Shown here: positions 7,103 to 15,453 of the stretch, in pieces | Numbering within the stretch: position 1 is the first letter of the stretch | Layout of the letters: the number at the start of each line of letters is the position of its first letter | NCBI GenBank assembly: GCA_036170135.1 | Contig: JAVHOP010000130.1 | Coordinates: forward strand, 1 to 28,031 | Source of the DNA: CG1-02-35-72 sp036170135 | Lineage (GTDB): Bacteria > Bacteroidota > Bacteroidia > Flavobacteriales > Flavobacteriaceae | DNA: 28,031 nucleotides | Direction: 5' to 3' | The notes under the pieces: generated by a model | Database searches by the model: none | What the model saw: only the letters and a program-made list of their open reading frames with translations | What the model was told of the DNA's origin: nothing | Program-made: the position numbers and the translations under genes

Positions 7103-8539
7103 ATGAAAAAAATTATTTTATGCTTACTGGTTGTTTTATCAATCAGTTTTACAGCTAAGTCTCAAAAGAAACTATCAAAAATCAATGTGAAAATTTCAAA
7201 TTCGATAGCAAAACATGAAGCAGATTTAATAAAGATTAGCGATGCTATCTGGGCGCAAGCAGAAACCGCCATGCTAGAGATTAATTCTTCAAAAATTTTA
7301 GCAGATTACGCCGAAAAAAACGGCTTTAAAGTAGAACGCGGTGTCGCCGGAATGCCAACGGCTTTTGTGGCGACTTACGGCTCAGGCAAGCCTGTAATCA
7401 GTGTTTTAGGTGAGTTTGACGCCTTACCTGGATTATCGCAAAAAGCAGAAGCGAACAAAAATCCAATTACCAATGGTGCACCTGGTCACGGTTGCGGTCA
7501 TAATCTTTTTGGAACGGGAAGTTTGGGTGCAGCCATCGCCATCAAAGAATTGATTGAATCGGGCGATTTAAAAGGAACTGTAAAATTCTTCGGGACCCCT
7601 TCAGAAGAGACTTATTTTGGTAAAATTTGGATGGTTAGGGAAGGCTTATGGAAAGATGTTGATGTAAATTTAAGTTGGCATCCCGCAGCCGAAATGAAGG
7701 CCGATGCTCAAAGTTCGTTGGCTTTAGTCGATTTTAAAATCGAATTTTTCGGACAAGCTGCCCATGCCTCTGCCGATCCTTGGAACGGACGAAGCGCTGC
7801 CGATGCATTAGAGTTATATACAACCGGAATCAATTATTATCGCGAACACGTACATCCAACGGTTAGAATGCATTATCTTATTCAAGACGCCGGCAAAGTA
7901 GTCAATGTAGTGCCAGATTATGCCAGTTTATGGATGCGAGCCAGAGATACCAAGCGTTCGGGCTTGATGCCAGTTTATGAACGTACTATGAAAATGGCCG
8001 AAGGGGCTGCTATTTTAGCAAATGTAGATTATAAAGTGACTTTGATATCGGGTATTTATGAATTGCTTGTAAACCGAGCTGGTGAAGAAGTGATGCAAAA
8101 AAATTTAGAATTACTAGGTCCAATTACCTATACCGATGATGAAATTGTTTTTGGGAAAAAAATACAAGAAGCTACTCAAAAACCGCAAATCGGATTTGAC
8201 AGTGCCATTAAACCTTTAGAAGACACTAAAGAAAATCCGGGGGGAGGTTCAACCGACGTTGGTGATGTGAGTTGGAATGTAGCAAACATCAATCTTGGTG
8301 TTACCACAGCACCAAAAGATACACCTTGGCATTCTTGGGCGGTAGTTGCTTGCGGTGGCATGTCTATTGGTCATAAAGGAATGATTTATGCATCAAACGC
8401 TTTGGCGATGACGATGGCCGATTTATTTCAAGACCAAAAATTGGTTGATAAAATTAAAGCTGAGTATGTTAAACGCAAAGGAAACGAGGTCTATAAAGCA
8501 ATTATTCCCGATGGACCACCACCAGTACCTTCAAAATAA
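7103..8539 (+). CDS. Exported M20-family amidohydrolase (AbgB-like)
   Basis: A 478-residue metallo-amidohydrolase of peptidase family M20, closest in style to AbgB (p-aminobenzoyl-glutamate hydrolase subunit B) and related aminoacylases. A Sec signal peptide is clear (KK, hydrophobic 4-16, cleavage near AKS-Q at 18-21), so it acts in the periplasm. Metal-site motifs are present: GEFDALPG (103-110), GHGCGHNL (128-135), the Glu pair at 168-169 in TPSEET, and His193 in WHPAAE. The dimerisation domain lies between about 205 and 315. It probably cleaves an amide bond of an N-acyl amino acid or dipeptide-like substrate; the exact substrate cannot be read. It is monocistronic, 95 nt after the preceding gene and closed by a strong terminator. 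Confidence 0.87.
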   Translation: MKKIILCLLVVLSISFTAKSQKKLSKINVKISNSIAKHEADLIKISDAIWAQAETAMLEINSSKILADYAEKNGFKVERGVAGMPTAFVATYGSGKPVISVLGEFDALPGLSQKAEANKNPITNGAPGHGCGHNLFGTGSLGAAIAIKELIESGDLKGTVKFFGTPSEETYFGKIWMVREGLWKDVDVNLSWHPAAEMKADAQSSLALVDFKIEFFGQAAHASADPWNGRSAADALELYTTGINYYREHVHPTVRMHYLIQDAGKVVNVVPDYASLWMRARDTKRSGLMPVYERTMKMAEGAAILANVDYKVTLISGIYELLVNRAGEEVMQKNLELLGPITYTDDEIVFGKKIQEATQKPQIGFDSAIKPLEDTKENPGGGSTDVGDVSWNVANINLGVTTAPKDTPWHSWAVVACGGMSIGHKGMIYASNALAMTMADLFQDQKLVDKIKAEYVKRKGNEVYKAIIPDGPPPVPSK

Positions 8540-8545
8540 ATTTTC

Positions 8546-8584
8546 AGGCCTCACAAATTTTTAAAAATTTGTGAGGCCTTTTTT
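8546..8584 (+). terminator. Strong intrinsic terminator after the M20 amidohydrolase
   Basis: A perfect 34-nt palindrome (8546-8579; arms AGGCCTCACAAATTTTT and its complement) is followed by a run of T to 8584. It lies 7 nt after the stop codon. The opposite strand is also fairly T-rich beyond the stem, so it may also stop the convergent DCC-family gene. Confidence 0.92.
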
Positions 8585-8642
8585 ATTGAAATAGATTCTA
8601 AAGTTTCTCTAATAAAAGGGATGATAAATCTGAGTTATATCT

Positions 8643-9011
8643 TCAGCATTTTGCCTTAAACCATCGGTAACGATTCTTTGCAATACAGTCGTAAACTAAA
8701 TCCCGTAAAGGTTTAGGAATAATCATAAAGAAATAAAAAATTTTAATAATTCCGTCCAAATGTCTAGCTATACGCAAGGCTGCATCAGACTTGTAATAAA
8801 CTTTTTGTTGTGATACCAAAACAATGGAATCAAAATTTTCAAAAGATTTTTGATGTAACTGTAACAAAATATTTTTTGCAGCGTCAGATTGAAGTGATAT
8901 CAATAAAAAATGTTTTTTTGAATCGTGGCTAATTACAAATTTTACAGAGCTATTGCAGAGGTTACAGTCACCATCAAACAGAATAATAGAATTGTTATTT
9001 ATAGAAATCAT
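8643..9011 (-). CDS. DCC-family (DUF393) thiol-disulfide oxidoreductase-like protein
   Basis: A 122-residue protein of the DCC family (DUF393), named for the Asp-Cys-Cys pattern. DGDCNLC at residues 13-19 supplies the CxxC pair (Cys16, Cys19); SLQSDAAKNIL, SDAALRIARHLDG and the C-terminal YRWF complete the usual family outline. A thioredoxin-like fold and redox role have been proposed, but the substrate is unknown. I start it at the ATG at 9011; the longer reading from 9017 would need TTG and overlaps a candidate -7 box. It faces the efflux operon across a 92-nt divergent interval. Confidence 0.88.
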   Translation of the reverse strand: MISINNNSIILFDGDCNLCNSSVKFVISHDSKKHFLLISLQSDAAKNILLQLHQKSFENFDSIVLVSQQKVYYKSDAALRIARHLDGIIKIFYFFMIIPKPLRDLVYDCIAKNRYRWFKAKC

Positions 9012-9014
9012 AAA

Positions 9015-9022
9015 CAAAAATA
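9015..9022 (-). promoter_or_regulatory. Candidate -7 box for the DCC-family gene
   Basis: On the minus strand this reads TATTTTTG, an exact match to TAnnTTTG, immediately upstream of the ATG at 9011. A TTTTG lies about 23 nt further upstream, slightly beyond the usual -33 spacing. If correct, the mRNA is nearly leaderless. Confidence 0.3.
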
Positions 9023-9103
9023 GAGATATTAAACATTTGTTTTAACAAAATATTAGCAAGATAAACAACAAGTAACAATTATTTTCGCTCAAAACTAAAT
9101 ATA

Positions 9104-9796
9104 ATGATTATACTTCACAATTTACATAAATCTTATCCCATTGGTCATGATTCTTTACACGTTTTAAAAGGTCTAGATTTACATATTAAGGAAGGAGAAT
9201 TTGTATCAATTATGGGATCTTCGGGTTCTGGTAAATCGACTTTACTAAATATTATTGGTTTATTAGATACTCACGATGTTGGTGAATATCATCTTAATGG
9301 TCAGCTTATTGAGCACTTAGACGAGAAAAAAGCAGCCGTTTTACGTAATAAATTTTTAGGATTTATATTTCAATCATTTAACTTGATAAATTACAAAACA
9401 GCCTTAGAAAATGTGGCGTTGCCATTATATTACAAAGGTATTGGCAGAAAAGAGCGACAAGTAATCGCTATGGAATATCTAGAAAAAGTGGGTTTAAAAG
9501 AACGAGCTAATCATTTGCCAAGCGAACTTTCGGGAGGCGAAAAACAGCGTGTGGCAATAGCGCGCGCTTTAGCAACTAACCCAAAAGTGGTTTTAGCCGA
9601 TGAACCAACAGGAGCGTTAGATACCGTAACTTCTCATTCGGTTATGGAACTTTTAAGAAAAATTAACGATGAAGGTATGACTGTTGTCGTTATTACACAC
9701 GAAGAAGATATTGCTGATGATACCGATAGAATTGTTCGTTTACGAGATGGTATTATCATTAGTGATGAAAAAGTAATCAAAAAAACAAGGGTATAG
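9104..9796 (+). CDS. ABC transporter ATP-binding protein (MacB/LolD type)
   Basis: A 230-residue ATPase that would energise the two permeases encoded directly behind it. Walker A GSSGSGKST is at 38-46, the Q-loop Gln at 90, signature LSGGE at 142-146, Walker B VVLADEP at 162-168, and the H-loop His at 199. Length and the SGGEKQRVAIARALA stretch are typical of the LolD/MacB-type exporter group. It ends 4 nt before the first permease. Together with a periplasmic adaptor downstream this makes a tripartite-type exporter. The substrate (drug, peptide, lipid or lipoprotein) cannot be read from sequence. Confidence 0.95.
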   Translation: MIILHNLHKSYPIGHDSLHVLKGLDLHIKEGEFVSIMGSSGSGKSTLLNIIGLLDTHDVGEYHLNGQLIEHLDEKKAAVLRNKFLGFIFQSFNLINYKTALENVALPLYYKGIGRKERQVIAMEYLEKVGLKERANHLPSELSGGEKQRVAIARALATNPKVVLADEPTGALDTVTSHSVMELLRKINDEGMTVVVITHEEDIADDTDRIVRLRDGIIISDEKVIKKTRV

Positions 9797-9800
9797 AGAC

Positions 9801-11033
9801 ATGTTTGATTTAGATCGTTGGACAGAAATTTTTCAGACGCTAAGTAAAAATAAGTTAAGAACTGCCTTATCTGGATTTACGATTGCGTTTGCAATTCTGC
9901 TTTTTACACTCTTATTTGGCATTGGAAATGGCTTAAAACACACATTTGAAAAGCAATTTGCTGGCGATGCTCAAAATTCTGTTTATATTAGGTCTGGTAA
10001 AACAACAAAGCCATATAAAGGCTTACAAAGCGGACGTAAAATTCAGTTTAAAAATGATGACACTAAATTTATCAATGAACAATTTGATAAAAATATTCAG
10101 TTTTTTAGTCCAAATATCGAACGTTTCAATGTGCAAACTATCTATAAAGGCGAACAAAATAATTACACCATAAGAGGTGTTTACCCCGATTATCAGCCAT
10201 TAGAATCGGCGGTTATTCAAGAAGGTAGATTTATTAGTGTTTTAGATTTAAAAAGAAGAGCAAAAGTTGTTGCTATTGGCAGATTGGTAGCAGAAGATCT
10301 ATTTAAAAATTTCCCCGCTTTAGGGAAAAATATTAGTATAGATGGCATTTCCTATCAAGTAATTGGCGTCTTTAGTGACCCCGGTGGCGATAACGATGAA
10401 CGTTATATCTATCTACCATTTACAACAGCACAAGGAATGTACCGGTCTAACGATGAAGTCGATCAATTTGGACTCACTTTTAACCCGGCGTTGAGTGTTG
10501 ATAAGGCATTGGCATTTACAAACTTATTAGAAAAAGTTTTAAAAGAAAAGCACCAAGTTGATCCGCGAGACCAAAGTGCACTTCGCGTTCAAAACTATGC
10601 CGAAGGGACAAAAAACGTGCAACAATTTATGACTGTACTTAATATAATTATTCTTTTTATAGGCATCGGAACATTAATAGCAGGTATTATTGGAATTAGT
10701 AATATTATGGTTTATATTGTTAAAGAACGCACTAAAGAAATTGGTATCAGAAAAGCATTGGGAGCAACGCCTTCATCTATTATAGGAATGATTATGATGG
10801 AATCTATTTTTGTAACTGCAATTGCTGGTTATACTGGGTTGATGATTGGCGTATTTACACTAAAAGCTATTGGCAATAGTTTAGAAAAATATTTTATTAT
10901 CAATCCGAGTGTTGAAACCTATGTGGTTGTTGGAGCAACCATCATTTTGATTATTGCCGGCACCATTGCTGGTTACATTCCTGCTAAACGCGCTTCGAGT
11001 ATCAAACCTATTGAAGCATTGAACGACCAATAA
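9801..11033 (+). CDS. ABC transporter permease, FtsX/MacB type (first of two)
   Basis: A 410-residue inner-membrane permease with MacB topology: a first transmembrane helix at about 20-42 after the amphipathic start RWTEIFQTLSKNKLRTALSG, a large periplasmic domain (about 45-275), then three helices in the C-terminal FtsX domain (about 277-305, 325-350 and 370-395). The coupling motif KERTKEIGIRKALGA follows helix 2, and the end IPAKRASSIKPIEAL is the family signature. It lacks a fused ATPase, unlike E. coli MacB. It shares layout and both motifs with the next gene, so the two most likely form a heterodimer that arose by duplication. Confidence 0.92.
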   Translation: MFDLDRWTEIFQTLSKNKLRTALSGFTIAFAILLFTLLFGIGNGLKHTFEKQFAGDAQNSVYIRSGKTTKPYKGLQSGRKIQFKNDDTKFINEQFDKNIQFFSPNIERFNVQTIYKGEQNNYTIRGVYPDYQPLESAVIQEGRFISVLDLKRRAKVVAIGRLVAEDLFKNFPALGKNISIDGISYQVIGVFSDPGGDNDERYIYLPFTTAQGMYRSNDEVDQFGLTFNPALSVDKALAFTNLLEKVLKEKHQVDPRDQSALRVQNYAEGTKNVQQFMTVLNIIILFIGIGTLIAGIIGISNIMVYIVKERTKEIGIRKALGATPSSIIGMIMMESIFVTAIAGYTGLMIGVFTLKAIGNSLEKYFIINPSVETYVVVGATIILIIAGTIAGYIPAKRASSIKPIEALNDQ

Positions 11034-11035
11034 TT

Positions 11036-12280
11036 ATGAAATTTATATTCGATTTAGATACTTGGCAAGAAATTTACAGCAGCATTCGTAAAAATAAAAT
11101 ACGAACTGCTATTACCATTATTGGTGTTATGTGGGGTATTTTTTTGTTAGTTGTTTTGTTAGGAGCAGCAAAAGGTGTTGAAAATAATTTCAACAAAATA
11201 TTTGGGAGCTTTGCCACTAATAGTGTGTTTATTTGGGCGCAATCTACAAGCGAACCTTTTAAAGGTTTTCAAGAAGGACGAAGACTAACCCTTAAAATGA
11301 CGGATTTAGAAAGTATCAAAAGCGAAATTAAAGGACTTGAATTTGTGGTGCCTAGACATCAAACGCAAGCCATTGCTGTAAATAATTTTAAATCGGGAAC
11401 TTTTGGGATTTACGGAGATTATCCTGAACTCGATAAAGTACAGAAAAAAGACATGGTTTGGGGACGATTTATCAACGATAATGACATCCTCGAAAATAAA
11501 AAAGTATGTGTCATTGAAGAAGAAATTTACAAGCAATTGTTCGACAAAGACGAATATCCAATAGGCCAATATATCAAAATTAACAATGTCAATTATAAAC
11601 TTGTAGGGATGTATAAAGAAGGGGCACTTAGAACCGGAGGACCTCAAGGAAGTATTCATATTCCGTTTACCACCTTTCAGCAAGTTTACAACCGAGGCAA
11701 TTCGATAGGCTGGTTAACAATTACTGGTAGACCTGGGTTTGATATTTCGCAAATTGAAACTGATGTTAAATTATTGCTTAAAAATCTTCACCAAGTAAAT
11801 CCCGAAGATAATCGCGCCTTTGGTAGTTTTAACTTAGGAAAAGAAATTGCCAAAGTAACCGGCTTTTTAACAGGCATGCAGTTTTTAACTTGGTTTGTAG
11901 GAATTGCCACGTTAATAGCAGGTGTTTTTGCGATAGGCAATATTTTGTTAATCACGGTAAAAGAACGCACAAAAGAGATTGGAATTAGACGTGCCTTAGG
12001 GGCTAAACCTTGGGAAATTAAACGTCAAATTATATTAGAATCAATCTTTTTGACAGGTGTAGCAGGCGCCTTAGGAATTATTGCCGGTGGTTTGGTGTTG
12101 ATGTTAATTGATGCCACTATGGGACAAGGCGAAAATGCCACTTTATCAAATCCTACGGTAGATGTACCTGTAATTTTAATAGCCTTTGCCACCCTGATGA
12201 TATTAGGGACTTTAATCGGACTCATCCCAGCACAACGCGCTGTCAGTATAAAACCAATAGAAGCATTAAGAGAAGAATAA
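11036..12280 (+). CDS. ABC transporter permease, FtsX/MacB type (second of two)
   Basis: A 414-residue paralogue of the preceding permease, starting 2 nt after its stop. The N-terminal WQEIYSSIRKNKIRTAIT leads into helix 1 (about 22-44, with GVMWGIFLLVVLLG). The periplasmic MacB core spans about 46-275; the FtsX domain has helices near 280-310, 330-355 and 375-400. KERTKEIGIRRALGAKPWEI and the terminal IPAQRAVSIKPIEAL match the first permease closely, while the periplasmic parts have diverged. Heterodimeric pairs of this kind with one separate ATPase and an adaptor are common in Bacteroidota. No outer-membrane TolC-like partner is encoded nearby. Confidence 0.92.
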   Translation: MKFIFDLDTWQEIYSSIRKNKIRTAITIIGVMWGIFLLVVLLGAAKGVENNFNKIFGSFATNSVFIWAQSTSEPFKGFQEGRRLTLKMTDLESIKSEIKGLEFVVPRHQTQAIAVNNFKSGTFGIYGDYPELDKVQKKDMVWGRFINDNDILENKKVCVIEEEIYKQLFDKDEYPIGQYIKINNVNYKLVGMYKEGALRTGGPQGSIHIPFTTFQQVYNRGNSIGWLTITGRPGFDISQIETDVKLLLKNLHQVNPEDNRAFGSFNLGKEIAKVTGFLTGMQFLTWFVGIATLIAGVFAIGNILLITVKERTKEIGIRRALGAKPWEIKRQIILESIFLTGVAGALGIIAGGLVLMLIDATMGQGENATLSNPTVDVPVILIAFATLMILGTLIGLIPAQRAVSIKPIEALREE

Positions 12281-12292
12281 AAAATTAAAATC

Positions 12293-13417
12293 ATGAACAA
12301 AAAAGTAAAAATTATTTTATTAAGCATTTTGGGAATCCTATTTTTAGTTGTAATGGTTTGGTTTGCCAAAAAAAACGCCAAATCACCTATAGAATATGAA
12401 ACTGAAAAGCCATTTAAAGCGACCATTATAAATAAAGCAGTGGCAACAGGTAAAGTTATACCACTTGAAGAGGTTTTGATAAAACCTCAGATAGCCGGAA
12501 TTATCGATAAAATTTATGTCGAGGAAGGCGCTAAAGTTAATAAAAACGATTTGATAGCAACTGTTAGAGTGGTGCCAAACGTGCAATCGTTAAATAGTGC
12601 TATAGGACGTGTTCAAACTATTAAAATTCAACTAAAAAACTCCGAAGTCAATTATACTAGGAATAAAGCCTTATTCCAAAAAGGTGTGATTTCAAAATCA
12701 GATTTTGAAAAGTTCGAATTACCCTATTTTCAAGCACAACAAGATCTTAAAAATGCCGAAAGCGACTTAGATATTGTTAAAAAAGGCTCAACTGCTGGTC
12801 TTGGCACTTTGGCTAACACCAATATTTTAGCCACGATGTCTGGAACAATTCTAGAAATCCCTGTAAAAGAAGGCGACCAAGTTATTCAAAGTAATAGCTT
12901 TAATGCAGGTACTACAATTGCTTCGATAGCCGATTTAAGTATGATGATTTTTGAAGGTAAAGTTGATGAAGCTGAAGTTGGAAAACTTAAAAAAGGAACC
13001 GAGTTAAATGTTACACTGGGTGCAATTGATAAAAAGGAATTTAAAGCCAATTTAAATTTTATTGCACCAAAAGGAACTGAAGAAAATGGCGCTGTTCAGT
13101 TTAAAATAAAAGCTAATGTAAAACTGGATGAAGCCTATTTTATTAGAGCCGGTTATAGCGCAAATGCTTCAATTATTTTAGAGCAACGCGATAGCGTTTT
13201 ATCTATTAAAGAATCGCTTTTAAAATTCGATAAGAAAACAGAAAAGCCCTATATTGAAGTTAAAGTTGGAGACCAAAAGTTTGAAAGGCGCGACATAGAA
13301 CTCGGCATTTCTGATGGCATCAATGTTGAAGTGTTAAAAGGAGTGAAACCTAAAGATGAAATTAAAATATGGAATAAAGCCAAGAAAGACGATAAAGACA
13401 CCAATAATGACAATTAA
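12293..13417 (+). CDS. Periplasmic adaptor (HlyD/MacA-type membrane fusion protein)
   Basis: A 374-residue membrane-anchored adaptor. A single N-terminal hydrophobic helix (about 5-25) anchors it in the inner membrane. A barrel-sandwich half (KPQIAGIIDKIYVEEGAKVNKND, near 64-86) leads into a helical hairpin (about 95-165, with RNKALFQKGVISKSDFEKF). The second barrel-sandwich half (LATMSGTILEIPVKEGDQV, near 179-197) is followed by the beta-barrel and membrane-proximal domains. The short hairpin is like MacA rather than long RND adaptors. It should bridge the ABC permeases to an outer-membrane channel encoded elsewhere. It starts 12 nt after the second permease and ends the operon before an intrinsic terminator. 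Confidence 0.92.
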   Translation: MNKKVKIILLSILGILFLVVMVWFAKKNAKSPIEYETEKPFKATIINKAVATGKVIPLEEVLIKPQIAGIIDKIYVEEGAKVNKNDLIATVRVVPNVQSLNSAIGRVQTIKIQLKNSEVNYTRNKALFQKGVISKSDFEKFELPYFQAQQDLKNAESDLDIVKKGSTAGLGTLANTNILATMSGTILEIPVKEGDQVIQSNSFNAGTTIASIADLSMMIFEGKVDEAEVGKLKKGTELNVTLGAIDKKEFKANLNFIAPKGTEENGAVQFKIKANVKLDEAYFIRAGYSANASIILEQRDSVLSIKESLLKFDKKTEKPYIEVKVGDQKFERRDIELGISDGINVEVLKGVKPKDEIKIWNKAKKDDKDTNNDN

Positions 13418-13438
13418 AGATACCTAGAATTTAGAGTT

Positions 13439-13469
13439 AAAAAGTGCTTATTTTTAAGCACTTTTTTTT
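13439..13469 (+). terminator. Intrinsic terminator of the ABC efflux operon
   Basis: AAAGTGCTTA at 13441-13450 pairs with TAAGCACTTT at 13455-13464 around a TTTT loop, with A-T extension outward, and is followed by T to 13469. It lies about 20 nt after the adaptor stop codon. Confidence 0.9.
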
Positions 13470-13551
13470 GTTTTGCTAAAAAACTATTTTTCCACTTTAT
13501 TTCTAAATAATTTTATTTATTTTTATAGGATAAATTTAAAACTTTAAGAAC

Positions 13552-13932
13552 ATGGAGACTAAGTTATTACATTTAGGCGATTTAAAATTTAATTTAGATG
13601 TGTGGTTAAGAGAATTAAAATTCCACAAACAAGAGCTCAATTTCTTCGAAAAAAAATTAGAAGAAATTTCAATCAGAAATTTAGGATCTGACGCTATGAT
13701 TCCACTCGAAAAATTTCAAAACCGAATTTCGACTGAGAAAGACGTCCTCAACAAATTAAAACATCGTATAAAGTTTAAAAAGAGTCTTTTAGATAAAATC
13801 TCTGATGTTGGTAATATTGATAAGTCGCACTTGACAAAACAATTCTTATTGAGTGAAGAAATGCTCACCTATAACAAATTAAATTTTGAATTAAAAAATG
13901 AAATGATGACTTATTTTCTAGATTGGTTATAG
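13552..13932 (+). CDS. Small coiled-coil protein of unknown function
   Basis: I do not recognise a named family. The 126-residue product is highly charged and helical, with heptad-like Leu/Ile/Phe spacing over about residues 13-90 (for example LNFFEKKLEEI and LNKLKHRIKFKKSLLDKI), so a coiled coil is likely. It has no signal peptide or membrane helix and is probably cytoplasmic. It follows the efflux operon but is separated from it by a terminator and 134 nt, so it has its own promoter; an AT-rich stretch upstream holds only weak -7-like boxes. Its stop codon abuts that of the convergent gene (overlap of 6 nt). Confidence 0.7.
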   Translation: METKLLHLGDLKFNLDVWLRELKFHKQELNFFEKKLEEISIRNLGSDAMIPLEKFQNRISTEKDVLNKLKHRIKFKKSLLDKISDVGNIDKSHLTKQFLLSEEMLTYNKLNFELKNEMMTYFLDWL

Positions 13933-14613
13933 TTTAAAATTCACCCCAAATTCAATTGTAGCAATGTTAATTCCGCTGTTTGGGTGCTTTAATTCGGCAT
14001 TTGACAGATGACGAAGACTTCCTCTAAAATCAAAATTTAATTTTGATATTAATTTTTTGCTAAAGCCCAAGCCAATATTATCGGCAAAAGCAAAACCTTT
14101 TGCCAAACGCTCTGTGCGTTTGCTGATAGACATGGGACCAACTCCCAAAAAAATATAAATGCCAACCGTATTTGTTATTTTGTGGCTCACAATTAAATTG
14201 GCATTCATAATATATTCAGTTATGAGTTTGCTCTTTGTAAATTCTGCTCTTTTTGCTAGATAATCAGGCTCATTTGGTTGAATAAAATAAAAGTTTAATA
14301 GTTGATGTTTAGAAAATCCCACGGTTGGTTGAATTTCTAAGTCTATACTATATTTGCCTTGCCTTAACGGATAAAATAATTGTATTTTAAAAAGATTGCT
14401 GGTGTAACTATAATCTTTATCATCTAAAAAGAGACCTCCCTGATTTCCATAGCCGTACATAAAACCTATCCTTGTAGGTTGGTACCATTTTTTTTCTTGA
14501 GCTTTTACAAACAGAACATTTAAAAGGACAAAGATTAAGACAAAATAAATACGAGCGGACTTAGATAAATTGTTTAGCAATGTTTTCAGCTTTTTTTGAA
14601 GTTGAATAATCAT
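13927..14613 (-). CDS. PagL-like (lipid A 3-O-deacylase / acyloxyacyl hydrolase family) outer-membrane protein
   Basis: The exported protein looks like an eight-stranded outer-membrane barrel with alternating hydrophobic strands after a long signal sequence (hydrophobic stretch around residues 22-36 ending VKAQ). The C-terminal motif RHLSNAELKHPNSGIN matches the PagL signature that carries catalytic His and Ser (here His202 and Ser204), and the chain ends in an aromatic-rich strand. In PagL the catalytic acid lies 12 residues after the Ser; here that position is Asn216. Starts: the first ATG is at 14613, 53 nt inside the upstream dehydrogenase gene; a GTG at 14637 and a TTG at 14580 are alternatives. 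Family fairly sure; activity uncertain. Confidence 0.7.
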   Translation of the reverse strand: MIIQLQKKLKTLLNNLSKSARIYFVLIFVLLNVLFVKAQEKKWYQPTRIGFMYGYGNQGGLFLDDKDYSYTSNLFKIQLFYPLRQGKYSIDLEIQPTVGFSKHQLLNFYFIQPNEPDYLAKRAEFTKSKLITEYIMNANLIVSHKITNTVGIYIFLGVGPMSISKRTERLAKGFAFADNIGLGFSKKLISKLNFDFRGSLRHLSNAELKHPNSGINIATIEFGVNFKL

Positions 14614-15448
14614 AAAATCCCTCACCAGTTTTAACACCTAATTTACCTGCCGTAACCATATTTACTAAAAGCGGACAGGGTGAATATTTAGGATTCCCAA
14701 AACCGCTGTAAAGGACATTTAGAATAGATAAACAAACATCTAAACCAATAAAATCGGCTAATTGTAGTGGTCCCATAGGATGTGCCATTCCTAATTTCAT
14801 TACGGTATCAATTTCGTAAACTCCAGCAACACCTTCATAAAGTGAATAAATAGCTTCATTTATCATCGGCATTAAAATGCGATTGGCAATAAAACCGGGA
14901 TAATCGTTCACTTCAACAGGAATTTTACCGAGTTTTTTAGAAATTTCCATAATTTGCTGAGTCACTTCGTCAGTTGTAGCGTAGCCTCTAATAACTTCTA
15001 CGAGTCTCATCACAGGCACAGGATTCATAAAATGCATGCCAATTACACTTTCGGGTCGATTGGTAACTGAGGCGATTTTTGTGATAGAAATTGAGGAAGT
15101 ATTACTTGCCAAAATAGCACCTTTTGGGCTAAATTCATCTAGCATTTTAAAGATTTTAAGTTTTAAGTCGCTGTTTTCTGTAGCGGCCTCAATAACTAAA
15201 TCAGCTTTTTGAACACCCATTTTAATATCTGTATGCGTACTGATATTTGCTATAATTTCTTCTTTTTGAGTTTGAGAGATAAGCTCTTTTAGCAACATTC
15301 TGTCAAGATTTTTAGCAATTGTAGCCATCCCTTTATCAAGGGCATCTTGGCTAATATCAATAAGTTGAACAGAATAACCACTTTGAGCGAATGTGTGCGC
15401 AATACCATTTCCCATGGTTCCTGCGCCTATAACTGAAATATTTTTCAT
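14561..15448 (-). CDS. 3-hydroxybutyryl-CoA dehydrogenase
   Basis: A 295-residue cytoplasmic enzyme that interconverts 3-hydroxyacyl-CoA and 3-oxoacyl-CoA with NAD(P). The Rossmann motif GAGTMGNGIAHTFAQ lies at 8-22; ASNTSSISIT (114-123) and GMHFMNPVPVMRLVEVI (137-153) give the catalytic pair His139 and Glu151. DYPGFIANRILMPMINEA and the C-terminal helical domain with MGPLQLADFIGLDV complete the family. Length is typical of stand-alone Hbd/PaaH enzymes. It may serve fatty-acid or phenylacetate-type degradation or butanoyl metabolism. It starts 5 nt after the Gfo/Idh gene and overlaps the PagL-like gene, so the three share a transcript. Confidence 0.93.
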   Translation of the reverse strand: MKNISVIGAGTMGNGIAHTFAQSGYSVQLIDISQDALDKGMATIAKNLDRMLLKELISQTQKEEIIANISTHTDIKMGVQKADLVIEAATENSDLKLKIFKMLDEFSPKGAILASNTSSISITKIASVTNRPESVIGMHFMNPVPVMRLVEVIRGYATTDEVTQQIMEISKKLGKIPVEVNDYPGFIANRILMPMINEAIYSLYEGVAGVYEIDTVMKLGMAHPMGPLQLADFIGLDVCLSILNVLYSGFGNPKYSPCPLLVNMVTAGKLGVKTGEGFYDYSTSKKAENIAKQFI

Positions 15449-15453
15449 CTTGT

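Noticed and set aside
9946..12586. Several open frames opposite or within the permease and adaptor genes
   Set aside because: They lie entirely inside well-supported genes, lack recognisable domains and have the composition expected of shadow frames.
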